From Silene noctiflora (taxonomy: Eukaryota; Streptophyta; Magnoliopsida; Caryophyllales; Caryophyllaceae): DNA of 34,852 nt. How positions within the stretch are numbered: position 1 is the first letter of the stretch; every line of letters starts with the position of its first letter. The position numbers and the translations under genes are program-made. The DNA is taken from NCBI GenBank assembly GCA_009801015.1, contig VHZZ01011698.1:5204-40055 (forward strand), written 5' to 3'. This document shows positions 24,708 through 34,359 of this stretch, piece by piece. Below the pieces are notes generated by a model, which saw nothing but the letters and a program-made list of their open reading frames with translations, did not search any database and had not been told where the DNA came from.

Positions 24708-25077
24708 CATAATGACATATATATTAAAAAAAAGGCACGGAGAGAGTGTAAATTCATTTGTGTTAGTGTATTATGGACCAAAAGTAATTATATTATTATT
24801 AAATAATAAATAATTGTATATATGCCATTTGTATCGTAATACAGGGGCGGAACCATAAATTACTTGCTACTAGGGCTACGTTTATAAGTCGTAAGATCCC
24901 AATTTTTATTTTTTTTCAAAAATAGATAGAAAAATCCAGGCATATCTACCTGTTTGATATTATCATTGAATAATGGTGTGTACAACATAAATGTCAAAAT
25001 TTATTCAACATAGTTAACCCCTTTCAAACTAAAAATATACGAGTATCATTTTTTCAATTTAAACATTATATTTATAT

Positions 25078-25302
25078 GGGAAATTCTACATGGTAACCTT
25101 GAATTTTCTCAGATTCTACATGGTAACCCTCCATTTCAGGAAACAATTTTGGTAACCCTGAGCTGCCTTAATTACAATTAACGTGACCTTAAACTTTCAA
25201 ACCGTCAATTATGGTCGTTAAGTTGCTGACATGGCAAATGACATAGGTGATTAGGCATTGACTTGGGTGACTGGACATGTGACTTGGCTGATTATGTGTG
25301 TT
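25078..25302 (+). repeat. Left terminal inverted repeat of the MULE
   Basis: About 225 bp, inverted relative to 30042-30267. It contains an internal direct repeat: ATTCTACATGGTAACC at 25084-25099 and again at 25114-25129, then a third TGGTAACCCTGAG. It probably acts as both transposase binding site and promoter for the zinc-finger gene. Confidence 0.92.
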
Positions 25303-25489
25303 TCCCTAAAAAATCCATATTTAATTCCCTCCAATTCCCTCTTTATCTACTCTCTTTATATCCCTCTAATTATTTCAGTCAATTTCCCTCTTCATTTCAA
25401 CTTCATCTTCTTCCTTTTTTCTATTCTTCCTTATTTCTCAAATTTTTTTCAACACTTTTCATACTTTTTCTTCCAGAAGCCCCCTAGCC
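25303..25489 (+). promoter_or_regulatory. Pyrimidine-rich leader of the MULE zinc-finger gene
   Basis: Between the left repeat and the ATG at 25490 the plus strand is strongly C/T-rich (TTCCCTCCAATTCCCTC and CTTCATCTTCTTCC stretches), typical of a plant 5' UTR. It has no open frame with a recognisable domain. Confidence 0.45.
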
Positions 25490-25870
25490 ATGTCTTCATT
25501 TTCAAATACTTCCAAAAACTACCCAATAATGGGGATGGAGTTTATCAATCAACCATGTTATCGTTGTGGACGGAATACGGTAATAAAAATTCCGGGTTCT
25601 GCAAGCAACCCACGAATACCTTACTTTAAATGTCAAGAATATAATATATTTGTTAGTTGGTTGATGAAGAATCATATTATTCATACTTGAAAGCTAGATC
25701 TGAAGAATTGTTATGAAGAGGAAGATGGGTCAAGTGTTGAAGGGAAAAATGAAGACATTCTTAAGTTGAAGAAAGAAATTGTTGAATTAGCAAATGTTGT
25801 CAAGTTTTATGTTAAATTGGTTGGTTTTATGTTAATGTTATTTGTAGTAGCTTTCATCTATAAGTTGTAA
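25490..25870 (+). pseudogene. GRF-type zinc-finger protein with coiled-coil and C-terminal membrane segment
   Basis: The frame opens at 25490 and runs 127 codons to TAA at 25868-25870, with one in-frame TGA at 25688-25690. Residues 23-60 (CYRCGRNTVIK...NPRIPYFKC...FVSWL) match a GRF zinc finger: C23, C26 and C48 are visible; the fourth ligand is unclear. After the stop, the same frame gives an acidic patch (EEEDGSSVEG), a short heptad-like stretch (DILKLKKEIVELANVV) and a hydrophobic end (LVGFMLMLFVVAFIYKL), a probable tail anchor. Between codons 59 and 77 a shifted frame reads WLDEESYYSYLKARSEELL, more protein-like than the main frame, so two compensating indels are likely. Small GRF/coiled-coil/TM proteins are abundant in plant genomes; their role is unknown to me. 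It lies at the mudrB position of the element. Confidence 0.7.
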
Positions 25871-26168
25871 TTTCATTGGTATTGTGAAATAAAATTTGGG
25901 AACATTTGAAGAAACTGAGATTGCCATTACATGTTCAAGTACCAAATTGCAGGTACACAATGTTGAATTACCAAAATGCAGGTACACATTGTTTATGAAC
26001 CAAAATGTTATTGATTCATGACAAAAACAGAAAAAAGGGAGACTTATCCCATTACATGTGAAATCCTATTCATTAGCATCGTTAACAGCCAAAATGTATC
26101 TAAAATACCGGGCAATTTCATCAAAATATCTCCTTTTTTCAGCAACAACCGGTTCCTTCACTTCTTTC

Positions 26169-29100
26169 TTACTTGTTTGCAACACCATAGGAAAGCTTCA
26201 TTTTCCTTCCTTTCTTCTGTGGCCCTTGAGTAGTAGTAGTTGTTGTGTTAGTCTGGGAAGACTGTGCTTGAGTCGAAGACTGGCCTTGAGTGGTTCTTGG
26301 TATGGGGTTAGTTGAAGTTGATGCTTGACTACCCATTACCCATGATTCCAAATCATTTAATGACCTAAAATTGAACCTTGATGTTGATGGCTGACACGTC
26401 TTTGACCTTTTGTTAGTAAATTTTCCTTGAAGTTGGTTCTTTTCCTTTACAGTATATCCTCCTTTACAGGTTTTAGAGTTGTGACTAATGCATCCACACT
26501 TTTTGCAAGTGATGACAATAGATCTCTTTCCCTTCCTTTCCTCTCCTGACTCTCTTCTTCTGTTTCTAGCAGGCCTCCCAATAGACCTCTTAAGGGGAGG
26601 TGGCTCCAATGAAGGGACATCAAAGGCTGGTCATTGATCTGAATCTGGAATTGGGTGAATGTTCAACCCATATGCCTCCTTGTACCTCCTTACACTGAAC
26701 CATTCACTTACAAAATGAGCAAGCTCCCTCCCAGCATCTAGTATGGCTCTAACTGCATGTTTGCAAGGTATCCACTGAATTGCCATGCTCCACATTCACA
26801 AGTTCTAAGATTCAGGTTTACAGGCAGAAAAGAACTATCATCACGCACTTCATACTCACCATTCCCAGAGGCATGTACAATACAAAATCTTGAATCTTTA
26901 GTGAGTTTTTTGAGCCTGTTTATAATGTTGGGACAAATACCATCATCTGCCCAATTATCAGTTGCTGCTTGCCTAGAGGAATGTCTAACCATTCAAATTC
27001 TTCTAATACCTATCATAATTAACACAAAAATATTAGAGTATTCATTTCTTGCTAATACATAAATACATGAATTAAAAGCTCAAATTGAATATAGATTACC
27101 TTCAAGCATACTTAAGAACAGGGTTACATCTATGAACTCCAAGTGTAGCATTAAAACTCTCTACAAAGTTACTTGTGTTGTCTTCACAACAAAGTCTTGG
27201 GTCAAATTTATGTTTAGCCCATAACTCTTTGTCACCCAAGTCCAAGAACCATCTAGCAGCCCCCATCCCACCATGTTGAACCACCAATTCAAGTGCTTTC
27301 TTGAAAGTATATTCTGATGTTGCATTTACTACTCTCCAAAAAAGGCCATGCATCAATAAACTAGGATGATCTTGCTTAAAATTCTTGCATAAATGCCTAC
27401 AACAATACCTCTTGTATGCCTCAGGCCATACAGTCTCTAAGGCTGGTTAAACACCCTATCATTCCACATTTATAAACATCAATATAGCAGTACTATAACA
27501 AATAAAATGCGAACATAAATCAATAGATAAACAGGAGCATACCTTTTGCCTATCAGAAATTATAGTCCAATCATCCCTTCCAGAGTCATTGAATAATTGT
27601 TTTAGATGATTAAAAAAATAGCACCAGTTTTCTTTATTCTTATAAGCCACAACTGCAACAACTATGGGGAATATTTCATTGTTCCCATCAACTGCAATTG
27701 CTGATAATAACACCCCTCCATAATTCCCTTTCAAATGTGCACCATCAACTCCAATCAGGATTCTACATCCTCTAATTAACCCAACAAACTGAGCATGGAA
27801 TTAAATAAAACATGACTTGAACTGCAGGACACCCTTTTCATTATGAGACCCAGATGCCAATGCAACACTGCCAGGGTTGGTAAGCTTAATCATTTCACAG
27901 TAATGGCAGAGTAGTCTATATGAATCATCATGCCCTACATTTATTTCTTTCAAAGCAATTTCCTTCATCTTATAAACAGATGACTTAGGCATTTCAAGTT
28001 CATACCTCTGCATCAACAAGTCATTAACTGACTGAGCAGTTATTGCATGATTAGCTCTTATATCCTCAATTAATTCTTTGCCACCCATTTACAGTTTGCC
28101 ATTGGGTTCTTGGTTCTCACACCATTACATCCATGGTTAGGGCTTCTTATTGACTTTATTGCCCAGGTTTTGCCATCTGGAAGCACACTGGCATGTATTC
28201 TCCATCCGCAGTTTACAGTAGCACAATCAGTTGTATACCTGTTACTTTCAGCCTTCACAACAACCAAGGTAAACCCTTCTTGCACACAAAAATCTCTTAA
28301 AACATCTTTGAAGTGTTCCTTNTCNATGAACAGCTGCCAAGGTTTCAACCTAATTGCACCAAATACTTTATTTTCATACAACTCACCATTTTTGAACAGC
28401 TTTGCATTGTATCCTCCACCCTCATCTGTCCATCNATGTACCTCATATGGATTGTAATCATCATCAACATACTCAAGTGTTGATATTATTCTATTATCCT
28501 CTACCTCAAGATCAGACAAACCCTTCCCTTCATCAACCTCTTCTTCATCAGACGGTACATATGATCCATCACTTTTAGATCCTTCAGAATCACAGATGGT
28601 GAATGACCTTGCTCCTCTTGACCTACTACTCCTTGTAATTATTTGATTGTTCTCTCTCAACACAATTCCAGATGATCTTTGTTTAGGGACATATACCCCT
28701 TTCCTCAAAGCACTAGTTCTGGCCAACTTGAACTTTGGTTCTTGTTTTTGTGAAGATTGGACAATTGGTGGAGGCTTAAACCTAGGAGATGTTCTCCTTG
28801 TAACAACGGTTGATGGCATAATGGATGAGGTTAGAGTATTTGTAATCACTTGGTTGTTATTGAGGCTTTCATTTCTCCTTGGTGACACAACCCTAGACTC
28901 ACAAAGTTGAGTATGGGTCATCAAAATATTGTTAGCTTCCAAATCAGTCAACACAATAATATCAGGATCAGAATCAATATCAGCTTCCCTATTCTCACAA
29001 ACTTGGGTTTTGTTCAATCTGGAACTTCTCCTTGGTGTCAACAAATTCACACTAGAGCCTTTTTCATGTTTATCAGGAATTGTATCAACACATTTTCCAG

Positions 29101-29635
29101 ATTCTGGGTGAGGCTTCAACACACTTCTCCTACAAGTCAGTTTCTCCCTTATTGGCCTATGTTTTTCCTTCTCTAAACTAACCCCAACATTCACAACATT
29201 TCCAACAGTCCCAACATTCTCATTCCCAACATTCTCAACAACCCCAACATCCTCAACACCCCCAACATGCTCAACAACCCCAACATCTTCAATATCATTT
29301 TCAACATTTTTAATGTTCTTCTTCTGATTTGCCCTGACTTGTCTTGCCATAACAAGGACATGACATGGTTGAATCTCTTCCCCAACCCATAAGTCAATTA
29401 TCTTCTTAGATCCTAGTCTACTGAACATTTCCATTAGATCATTATCATTCCTTAACCACCATGACTTCATTTTATAAGAATGTGCTAGTGAAGGGTGTCT
29501 AGGTAACTGAATATTATCTGCTTCAGCCTCATCAAACATGTCGTTATATACATCAATAAACAAAGCTCTATCAGTATCCTCAATTAGAACTTCAACAAAA
29601 TTCGCCTTATAATGTAGTTTCAATATTATCTGCAT
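26169..29635 (-). pseudogene. MURA-type (MuDR) transposase of the MULE, decayed
   Basis: The first frame (29635-28070, 521 codons) holds an N-terminal plant MuDR-associated region, a repetitive VGVVE/NVG stretch, basic and Ser-rich segments, and the MuDR DNA-binding domain (CGWRIHASVLPDG...). The catalytic part follows: first Asp in GVDGAH (codon 27744-27746), second in ISDRQK (27552-27554), Glu in FVESFN (27159-27161). Then come a SWIM finger (CECGAWQFSG...), a CCHC knuckle (CKKCGCISHNSKTC) and a Gln/Thr-rich tail. Introns at 27443-27542 and 27010-27099 have GT-AG ends, but the first has mismatched phases by one base. Lesions: one-base losses near 28075 and 26770, a one-base gain near 27113, in-frame stops at 27801-27803, 26993-26995 and 26631-26633. 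In its intact form it would cut the element ends and leave 9-bp duplications. Confidence 0.9.
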
Positions 29636-30041
29636 TAAAAATTCAAAATACTCAATTTGTGTGCTTTAAATAGATGAACATCAATATATAAGGATAAAAT
29701 TACCAAATTATGTCATATTGAAAGTGAAAGATTACAACTTTGTAAAATATCGATCAAAATAATAGCAACTAACAACAAATAATAGCAAATAATCATAATT
29801 AAACAACAATAAATAGGTAAAGATGATTACCTTTATCACCTAACAGATGATGGTTGAGAGGCAAGAGAAGAGATGTGCGTCGTTTTTTATGTAAGATTAT
29901 TTTGGCTGAAACCCTAATTTTGGAAGATGAATGATAGTTTTGAAATGGGAAACAGAGGGAATGGGGGAACTTAAGGGTTTTGATCAGAAAAAGGGTTTTT
30001 TTTTTTTAAAAAAAAAAATCATTTTCAATGTCAAACTTGTC

Positions 30042-30267
30042 AATCACACATAATCAGCCAAGTCACATGTCCAGTCAGTCAAGTCAATGCCTAGTCACCT
30101 AAGTCATTTGCCATGTCAGCAACTTAACGACCATAATTGACGGTTTAAGAGTTTAAGGTCACGTTAATTGTAATTAAGGCAGCTCAGGGTTACCAAAATT
30201 GTTTCCTGAAATAGAGGGTTACCATGTAGAATTTGAGAAAATTCAGGGTTACCATGTAGAATTTCCC
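30042..30267 (-). repeat. Right terminal inverted repeat of the MULE
   Basis: Inverted copy of 25078-25302. It lies about 400 bp upstream of the transposase start and probably supplies its promoter. Next to it (30000-30018) is a T-run followed by an A-run. Confidence 0.92.
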
Positions 30268-30500
30268 TATTTATATTTATGCTTTTATTTCACGGAATGA
30301 GGCAGCATAGAGTATGTCCTCCAAGATTTCAAGTTGACAAGCAGCAAATAATGAAAAAAGCTAACTAAAAATGTTTTGCTGGAAATTCAAGAAAGCAAAA
30401 AATAGTACGGAGTAATATTAATTAATGATATGAAAGAAAAGAAGGATTAATGGACCAATGGGTGAGTAAAATACAAATTCCAAAATATTTGTTTATGTTA

Positions 30501-30558
30501 GGAGTTGAACCTGCACCAACTCACAACTCCACAATGCTTGAGCAAAACACATTTGCCA
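30501..30558 (-). other. tRNA-like internal promoter boxes (possible SINE or tRNA-derived segment)
   Basis: On the minus strand, TGGCAAATGTG (30558-30548) resembles an RNA polymerase III A box, and GGTTCAACTCC (30511-30501) closely fits a B box. They are 36 bp apart, as in tRNA genes and SINEs. No cloverleaf or poly(A)/poly(T) tail could be defined. Confidence 0.3.
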
Positions 30559-30660
30559 TTGGGGCAAACTTATTATATTGCATACTTAAAACTACTAAAT
30601 TTTATTTATCATTTTAACTAGGGCTATAGCCCTAGTAAAAAACCGCTAGTTCCGCCCAAG

Positions 30661-32626
30661 TATGAATATTATATGTCCAAATGGTTTACGGTGTACTTAT
30701 TCAATTGTTGTGTGAACTTTATATAAATTGATATTAATATGAATTGTCTCGACATAAGTCCAATAGTGATGGTGTTAGTATTATCAAATAACAGTTAGGA
30801 TATATAAGATTCAAGTTATGACATTTGCAACCCGATATTATAAATCATTCGTACATGGCTTTTCTCGTTAGCGTTTGAGCTTACTAAACTATTGGAATTT
30901 ATTATAGCTGTCGACCGTAAGGATTTTGTGCGATCCAATCGAGAGTGTAGTCACATTTAAATGGGATTTTGGGCCCTTGTATCATTCTAACAATAAAAAG
31001 TGAAGTCAAATTTTCCCTATTCACCCGGGTTTCTTCTTACATCATAAACTCATAATTGTTGCCAATTTGTGTAGGCTTTACTCCTTTATTCTTGTATTGT
31101 TTTTACAATTGACTTTGGTGTCGAACACGTGGCCTAGTTGTGTGACATGCTCTACACTTGGCATGACTTAGATATGAAACCGCATATGTGGGAAACGAGG
31201 TTACGAGTGGTGTCACATGTTCTCTTATCGCGACTTGGTACGACTTAGATGGGATCTATGATTCGGGTTATATGGGTTCTTAATGTATATTTAATTTATC
31301 ATGTGTTGATCACTTGTATGATTTGTAATTGAAGTTGTAATTGGTTAACACTATTATCATTGACTTTGAGGGAGAACCTTAAACTTCTGAAAGATGGGCA
31401 GTGTTTAATTTAATGAAGAGGGGTTGTTATGTTCAACCTGGTTACTCCTTAATTTGGGCAAAAGATGCTTTCAAAGTCGGAGCAAAGGCTCTTTATGAAG
31501 TTATCTCGCATCCACTAGGTCTTGGCTATTTACACGTCGACGCTACTACCAACTATCTTAATCTGGTTCTACAGGTTAATGGTATTGGGGAACCCTACCA
31601 TAGTGTTAAGAACAACATGTTGGACATCAATCGTTTAGTTAATTTGTGCTATTTTTTTATCTTTTGGTTATTGTTATAGACTCCAGGGAGAGTGGGAGAC
31701 TCAATATGATTGCCTATAACATAGCAAAATATGTTATTTGATAAATTTTCTTGTTCATTTTATCCCATAAAAAAATATGTATACATATAAAAAATAACAT
31801 TTGTATGTGATGGGATTGTTGGCTAGAATATCACATCCTTTTTGGTTGCTTGACCTACCATGTTATTGTATGTCATTGTATACTTAGCTACATTGCTATA
31901 CAAGTCGATGATGGTTTTCATAGGCTGTTCATAAGTTTTATAGATGCATTTTTTTCCATTTTATTTCTTTATTATTTGCAGAGTTATTTTGTCTGTATTT
32001 GTTTACAATAAACACTTTATTAATTTAGCATAAACATATTTCTTAATTTTGCATAATATTTTTCCAATAATTTCACCTTTTATAAACTAACGGCATTCAT
32101 ATCATTAAAGTATATATTTATATAGTATACATACTAACATATAGTATAGTTTATTTAAATGTTGTCAACAAATGTAACAATAAAATCATTTTGCTTAAAG
32201 ATAAAATAAAGCAATGACAGTGAATATTATATAACTACCATTCATGTCTATGATCGCTTTGCAACATATATCTAAATACAGCAAACGACGTTCATAAATT
32301 AAGGACATCCATTAACTTTTTGAACTTCTCTTCTCATCTTAACCTCATACATCATTCATTTTTGAGTTTTCCTCCTGTTTAATTTTATTTTGTGAGTTAC
32401 TAGAAAAAAAGTGTCTGCGTAAGAAGGCAGTTTCCGATTATCATGTTCGATACATCGGAAACTGCATTCTCAAATATCATAACTTACATTTTACTTGCAC
32501 AAACTTAATATCAACCCATAGAACATGCAGGTTTATGCAACAAAGGTTAATTATGATTCTATTACTAAATCAAATCCGTGGTGTTGGTTTTCAACTTTTT
32601 TTGGAGTCTACTTATAATTTGTTTAT
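30661..32626. other. AT-rich intergenic region, no gene recognised
   Basis: A 92-codon open frame at 31401-31679 has no domain that I know. Around 31130-31250 two similar segments (TGACATG...CATGACTTAGATATG and TCACATG...TACGACTTAGATGGG) look like an old local duplication. I see no long terminal repeats. Confidence 0.5.
32427..32465. repeat. Perfect 12-bp inverted repeat (stem-loop)
   Basis: GCAGTTTCCGAT (32427-32438) and ATCGGAAACTGC (32454-32465) are exact inverses around a 15-base loop. The stretch just before it, TTACTAGAAAAAAAGTGTC (from about 32398), resembles the end of a CACTA transposon, so this may be a subterminal hairpin of a CACTA remnant. Confidence 0.7.
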
Positions 32627-32635
32627 TATAAAAAG
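32627..32635 (+). promoter_or_regulatory. Candidate TATA box of the kinase gene
   Basis: TATAAAAAG lies 127 bp before the kinase ATG, a plausible distance for a plant core promoter with a ~100-base leader. No start site evidence is available. Confidence 0.45.
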
Positions 32636-32762
32636 GTCAAATGCAAAGAATACAAAACATAGGATTTTCGCATTTGTGTCGGCCTATTGTATTAATCCGA
32701 TTTAGAATTGAATTCTAACATTTCATTCGCATTAATTTTGAATCACAAGAAAAGAAAAAAAT

Positions 32763-33881
32763 ATGACCTCTAGTTTTCTACCCTGTGAATGGGGAAAGGG
32801 AAAATTGGTTGGTTCAGGATCCTTTGGTCAAGTTCATATAGCAATCAACAAAAATAGTGGACAACTTTTTGTTGTGAAGTCTTCTCATTGCGAAGTTGGG
32901 ATGAAATCCTTGGAAAAGGAAGTACGTATCCTGTCAAAACTAAATAACTCACCTTATATTGTCCAATTCATCGGAAAGGAAATTACATGTGCACCACCAA
33001 ATAATGAACAGATACTCAATGTATTCATGGAGTATATGGGAGGAGGAACCTTATTCGATGTGATTGATAAATTCGGAGGCAACTTATTTGAAGGGGTTAT
33101 TCGTTCTTATACAAGACAACTTCTTTTAGGTTTGAATTTTCTTCACAAGAATGGAATTGTCCATTGTGATATAAAGTGCAAAAACATACTTTTGGATTCA
33201 CAAGGGAACGTGAAACTTGCCGATTTTGGTTGTGCCACTTTCGAAAATGATTTTTTAGATAAAGGTACGAGTTCAGAAGTTTTACAACAAAAGCAATACG
33301 TAGGGGGTACCCCTTTATGGATGGCGCCTGAAGTTTTAAAAGGCGAAAGTCCAAATAAGGGATCAGATATTTGGTCATTAGGATGCACCATTATTGAAAT
33401 GGCCACTGGAAAACCTCCAAATTGGGGAGAGAACATGTCAAATCCCATGGCTACCATCTTAAAGATCGTAACAAGTAATGAAAACCCTCTTTTTCCAAAT
33501 GGATTATCACGTGAGGGCTTGAATTTTCTTGAGATATGTTTTCAAAGGGACTCGGAAAAAAGATTAACCGCAGAGGAGTTGCTTCAACATCCTTTTATAG
33601 TGACTGATAGTTGTATAAACAAAAAATTGTTGAATACTCACGATGTTCCTTCACCATCTAGTGTTCTTGATGTAAGAAACTTTGACATGAATTTTAGTGA
33701 CGATGAAGAAGAAGACGAAGAAACACAACATAGAGGTGTACACAGCGTTATGCCATCAAGTGTAGGTTTGATTTCGAAAACACATCAAGTTATGAGAGAT
33801 AATTTTCGAGTTGGCTCCTTAAAGCCACAAATGGACTTGGAAGTATCAAAGAAATGGGTTACTGTTAGATCAATTGATTAG
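32763..33881 (+). CDS. MAP kinase kinase kinase, MAPKKK17/18-like (MEKK subfamily), single exon
   Basis: A 372-residue Ser/Thr kinase with no intron. The catalytic domain spans about residues 10-279: Gly loop G17-S-G-S-F-G22, ATP-binding K39 (FVVKSS), alpha-C E53, catalytic loop HCDIKCKN with D136, K138 and N141, DFG D154-G156, and MAPE at 187-190 after the GTPLW activation segment. All catalytic residues are present, so it should be active. HCD replaces HRD, making it a non-RD kinase as in Arabidopsis MAPKKK17/18/19/20. The C-terminal ~90 residues hold an acidic patch (SDDEEEDEE, 312-320) and no known domain. Known members sit at the top of stress/ABA MAPK cascades (activating MKK3); that role here is inferred from family. 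The start is the first ATG in frame and gives the usual short N-terminus. Confidence 0.93.
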   Translation: MTSSFLPCEWGKGKLVGSGSFGQVHIAINKNSGQLFVVKSSHCEVGMKSLEKEVRILSKLNNSPYIVQFIGKEITCAPPNNEQILNVFMEYMGGGTLFDVIDKFGGNLFEGVIRSYTRQLLLGLNFLHKNGIVHCDIKCKNILLDSQGNVKLADFGCATFENDFLDKGTSSEVLQQKQYVGGTPLWMAPEVLKGESPNKGSDIWSLGCTIIEMATGKPPNWGENMSNPMATILKIVTSNENPLFPNGLSREGLNFLEICFQRDSEKRLTAEELLQHPFIVTDSCINKKLLNTHDVPSPSSVLDVRNFDMNFSDDEEEDEETQHRGVHSVMPSSVGLISKTHQVMRDNFRVGSLKPQMDLEVSKKWVTVRSID

Positions 33882-34359
33882 GTATGACTTGCACTGTCAT
33901 CGTTATAATGTAGGTAGATGATTGTAAATTTCGTTTGAATTGTTTTTTGTGGTCATCATAAAAAATGGTGAGAAAATTAGTGAATAAGATAATTTTAGGG
34001 TTAATTTCGTAGAAAAACTCTAAATGATAAAGGTGTAACTAAAATAAATAAATTTGGGCATGAATCTTAAATTTCAAGCTCAATGGCTAATAATAACGGG
34101 GAAGTGATTATTGTCCTTCTATTTCAAAATTCAAATGACCATTTTTTATCTTTATATTGAGCTCGGAAATATGATACTCATGTACATGATAAATAACGAG
34201 GTAGACTGACCCTTATAAAATTCAGTAGGTTTTATGAGAGACAGTCTCTCAATAAATTTACTGGAAGACCAATTATAAGCCCATGAAAAAATGGTACAAA
34301 AAGTAATAAAAGAGGTATGTATACTATTATATGCACAAATTCTCATTGAAGACGGGCAT
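33882..34359. other. 3' flank of the kinase gene, no gene seen
   Basis: AT-rich. It contains the palindrome GAGAGACAGTCTCTC (about 34218-34232), echoing the GGTCTC/GAGACC motif near 195-230. The kinase 3' UTR and poly(A) site must lie at its left end but cannot be placed. Confidence 0.5.

Larger units (their letters stand above)
25078..30267. mobile_element. Two-gene Mutator-like element (MULE), 5190 bp
   Basis: Perfect 9-bp target duplication TATTTATAT at 25069-25077 and 30268-30276. The terminal inverted repeats run about 25078-25302 and 30042-30267 with roughly nine differences in 225 bp (about 96% identical). Both begin GGGAAATTCTACATGGTAAC. Inside, a MURA-type transposase (minus strand) and a GRF zinc-finger gene (plus strand) are each read inward from an end and converge near 25870-26169. 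The intact ends and duplication imply a fairly recent insertion, although the transposase is already broken in this sequence. Confidence 0.95.
24844..30657. mobile_element. Older insertion with GGGGCGGAAC ends, interrupted by the 5.2-kb element
   Basis: The left side has GGGGCGGAAC...CTACTAGGGCTA; the right side has the inverted CTAGGGCTATAGCCCTAG (18-bp palindrome, 30618-30635) and GTTCCGCCC (30649-30657). Without the nested 5190-bp element and one target copy it would be about 615 bp. CAGGGGCGGA-type ends are known in plant hAT-like MITEs. I could not find a convincing target duplication, so the class is uncertain. Confidence 0.45.

Noticed and set aside
25258..25629. Alternative plus-strand frame over the left inverted repeat and leader (123 codons)
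   Set aside because: Phe/Leu-rich translation of a C/T-rich leader, and the overlapping frame at 25490 carries the recognisable zinc finger.
28110..29176. Plus-strand open frames opposite the transposase
   Set aside because: They are antisense shadows of the minus-strand transposase coding region, which has clear domain matches.
30042..30267. Long terminal repeats of an LTR retrotransposon
   Set aside because: The copies at 25078 and 30267 are inverted, not direct, and the flanking duplication is 9 bp; this fits Mutator, not an LTR element.
31401..31679. 92-codon open frame on the plus strand in the intergenic region
   Set aside because: No domain or family recognised, no neighbouring exon signals, and nearby frames are closed. 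Its length is compatible with chance.
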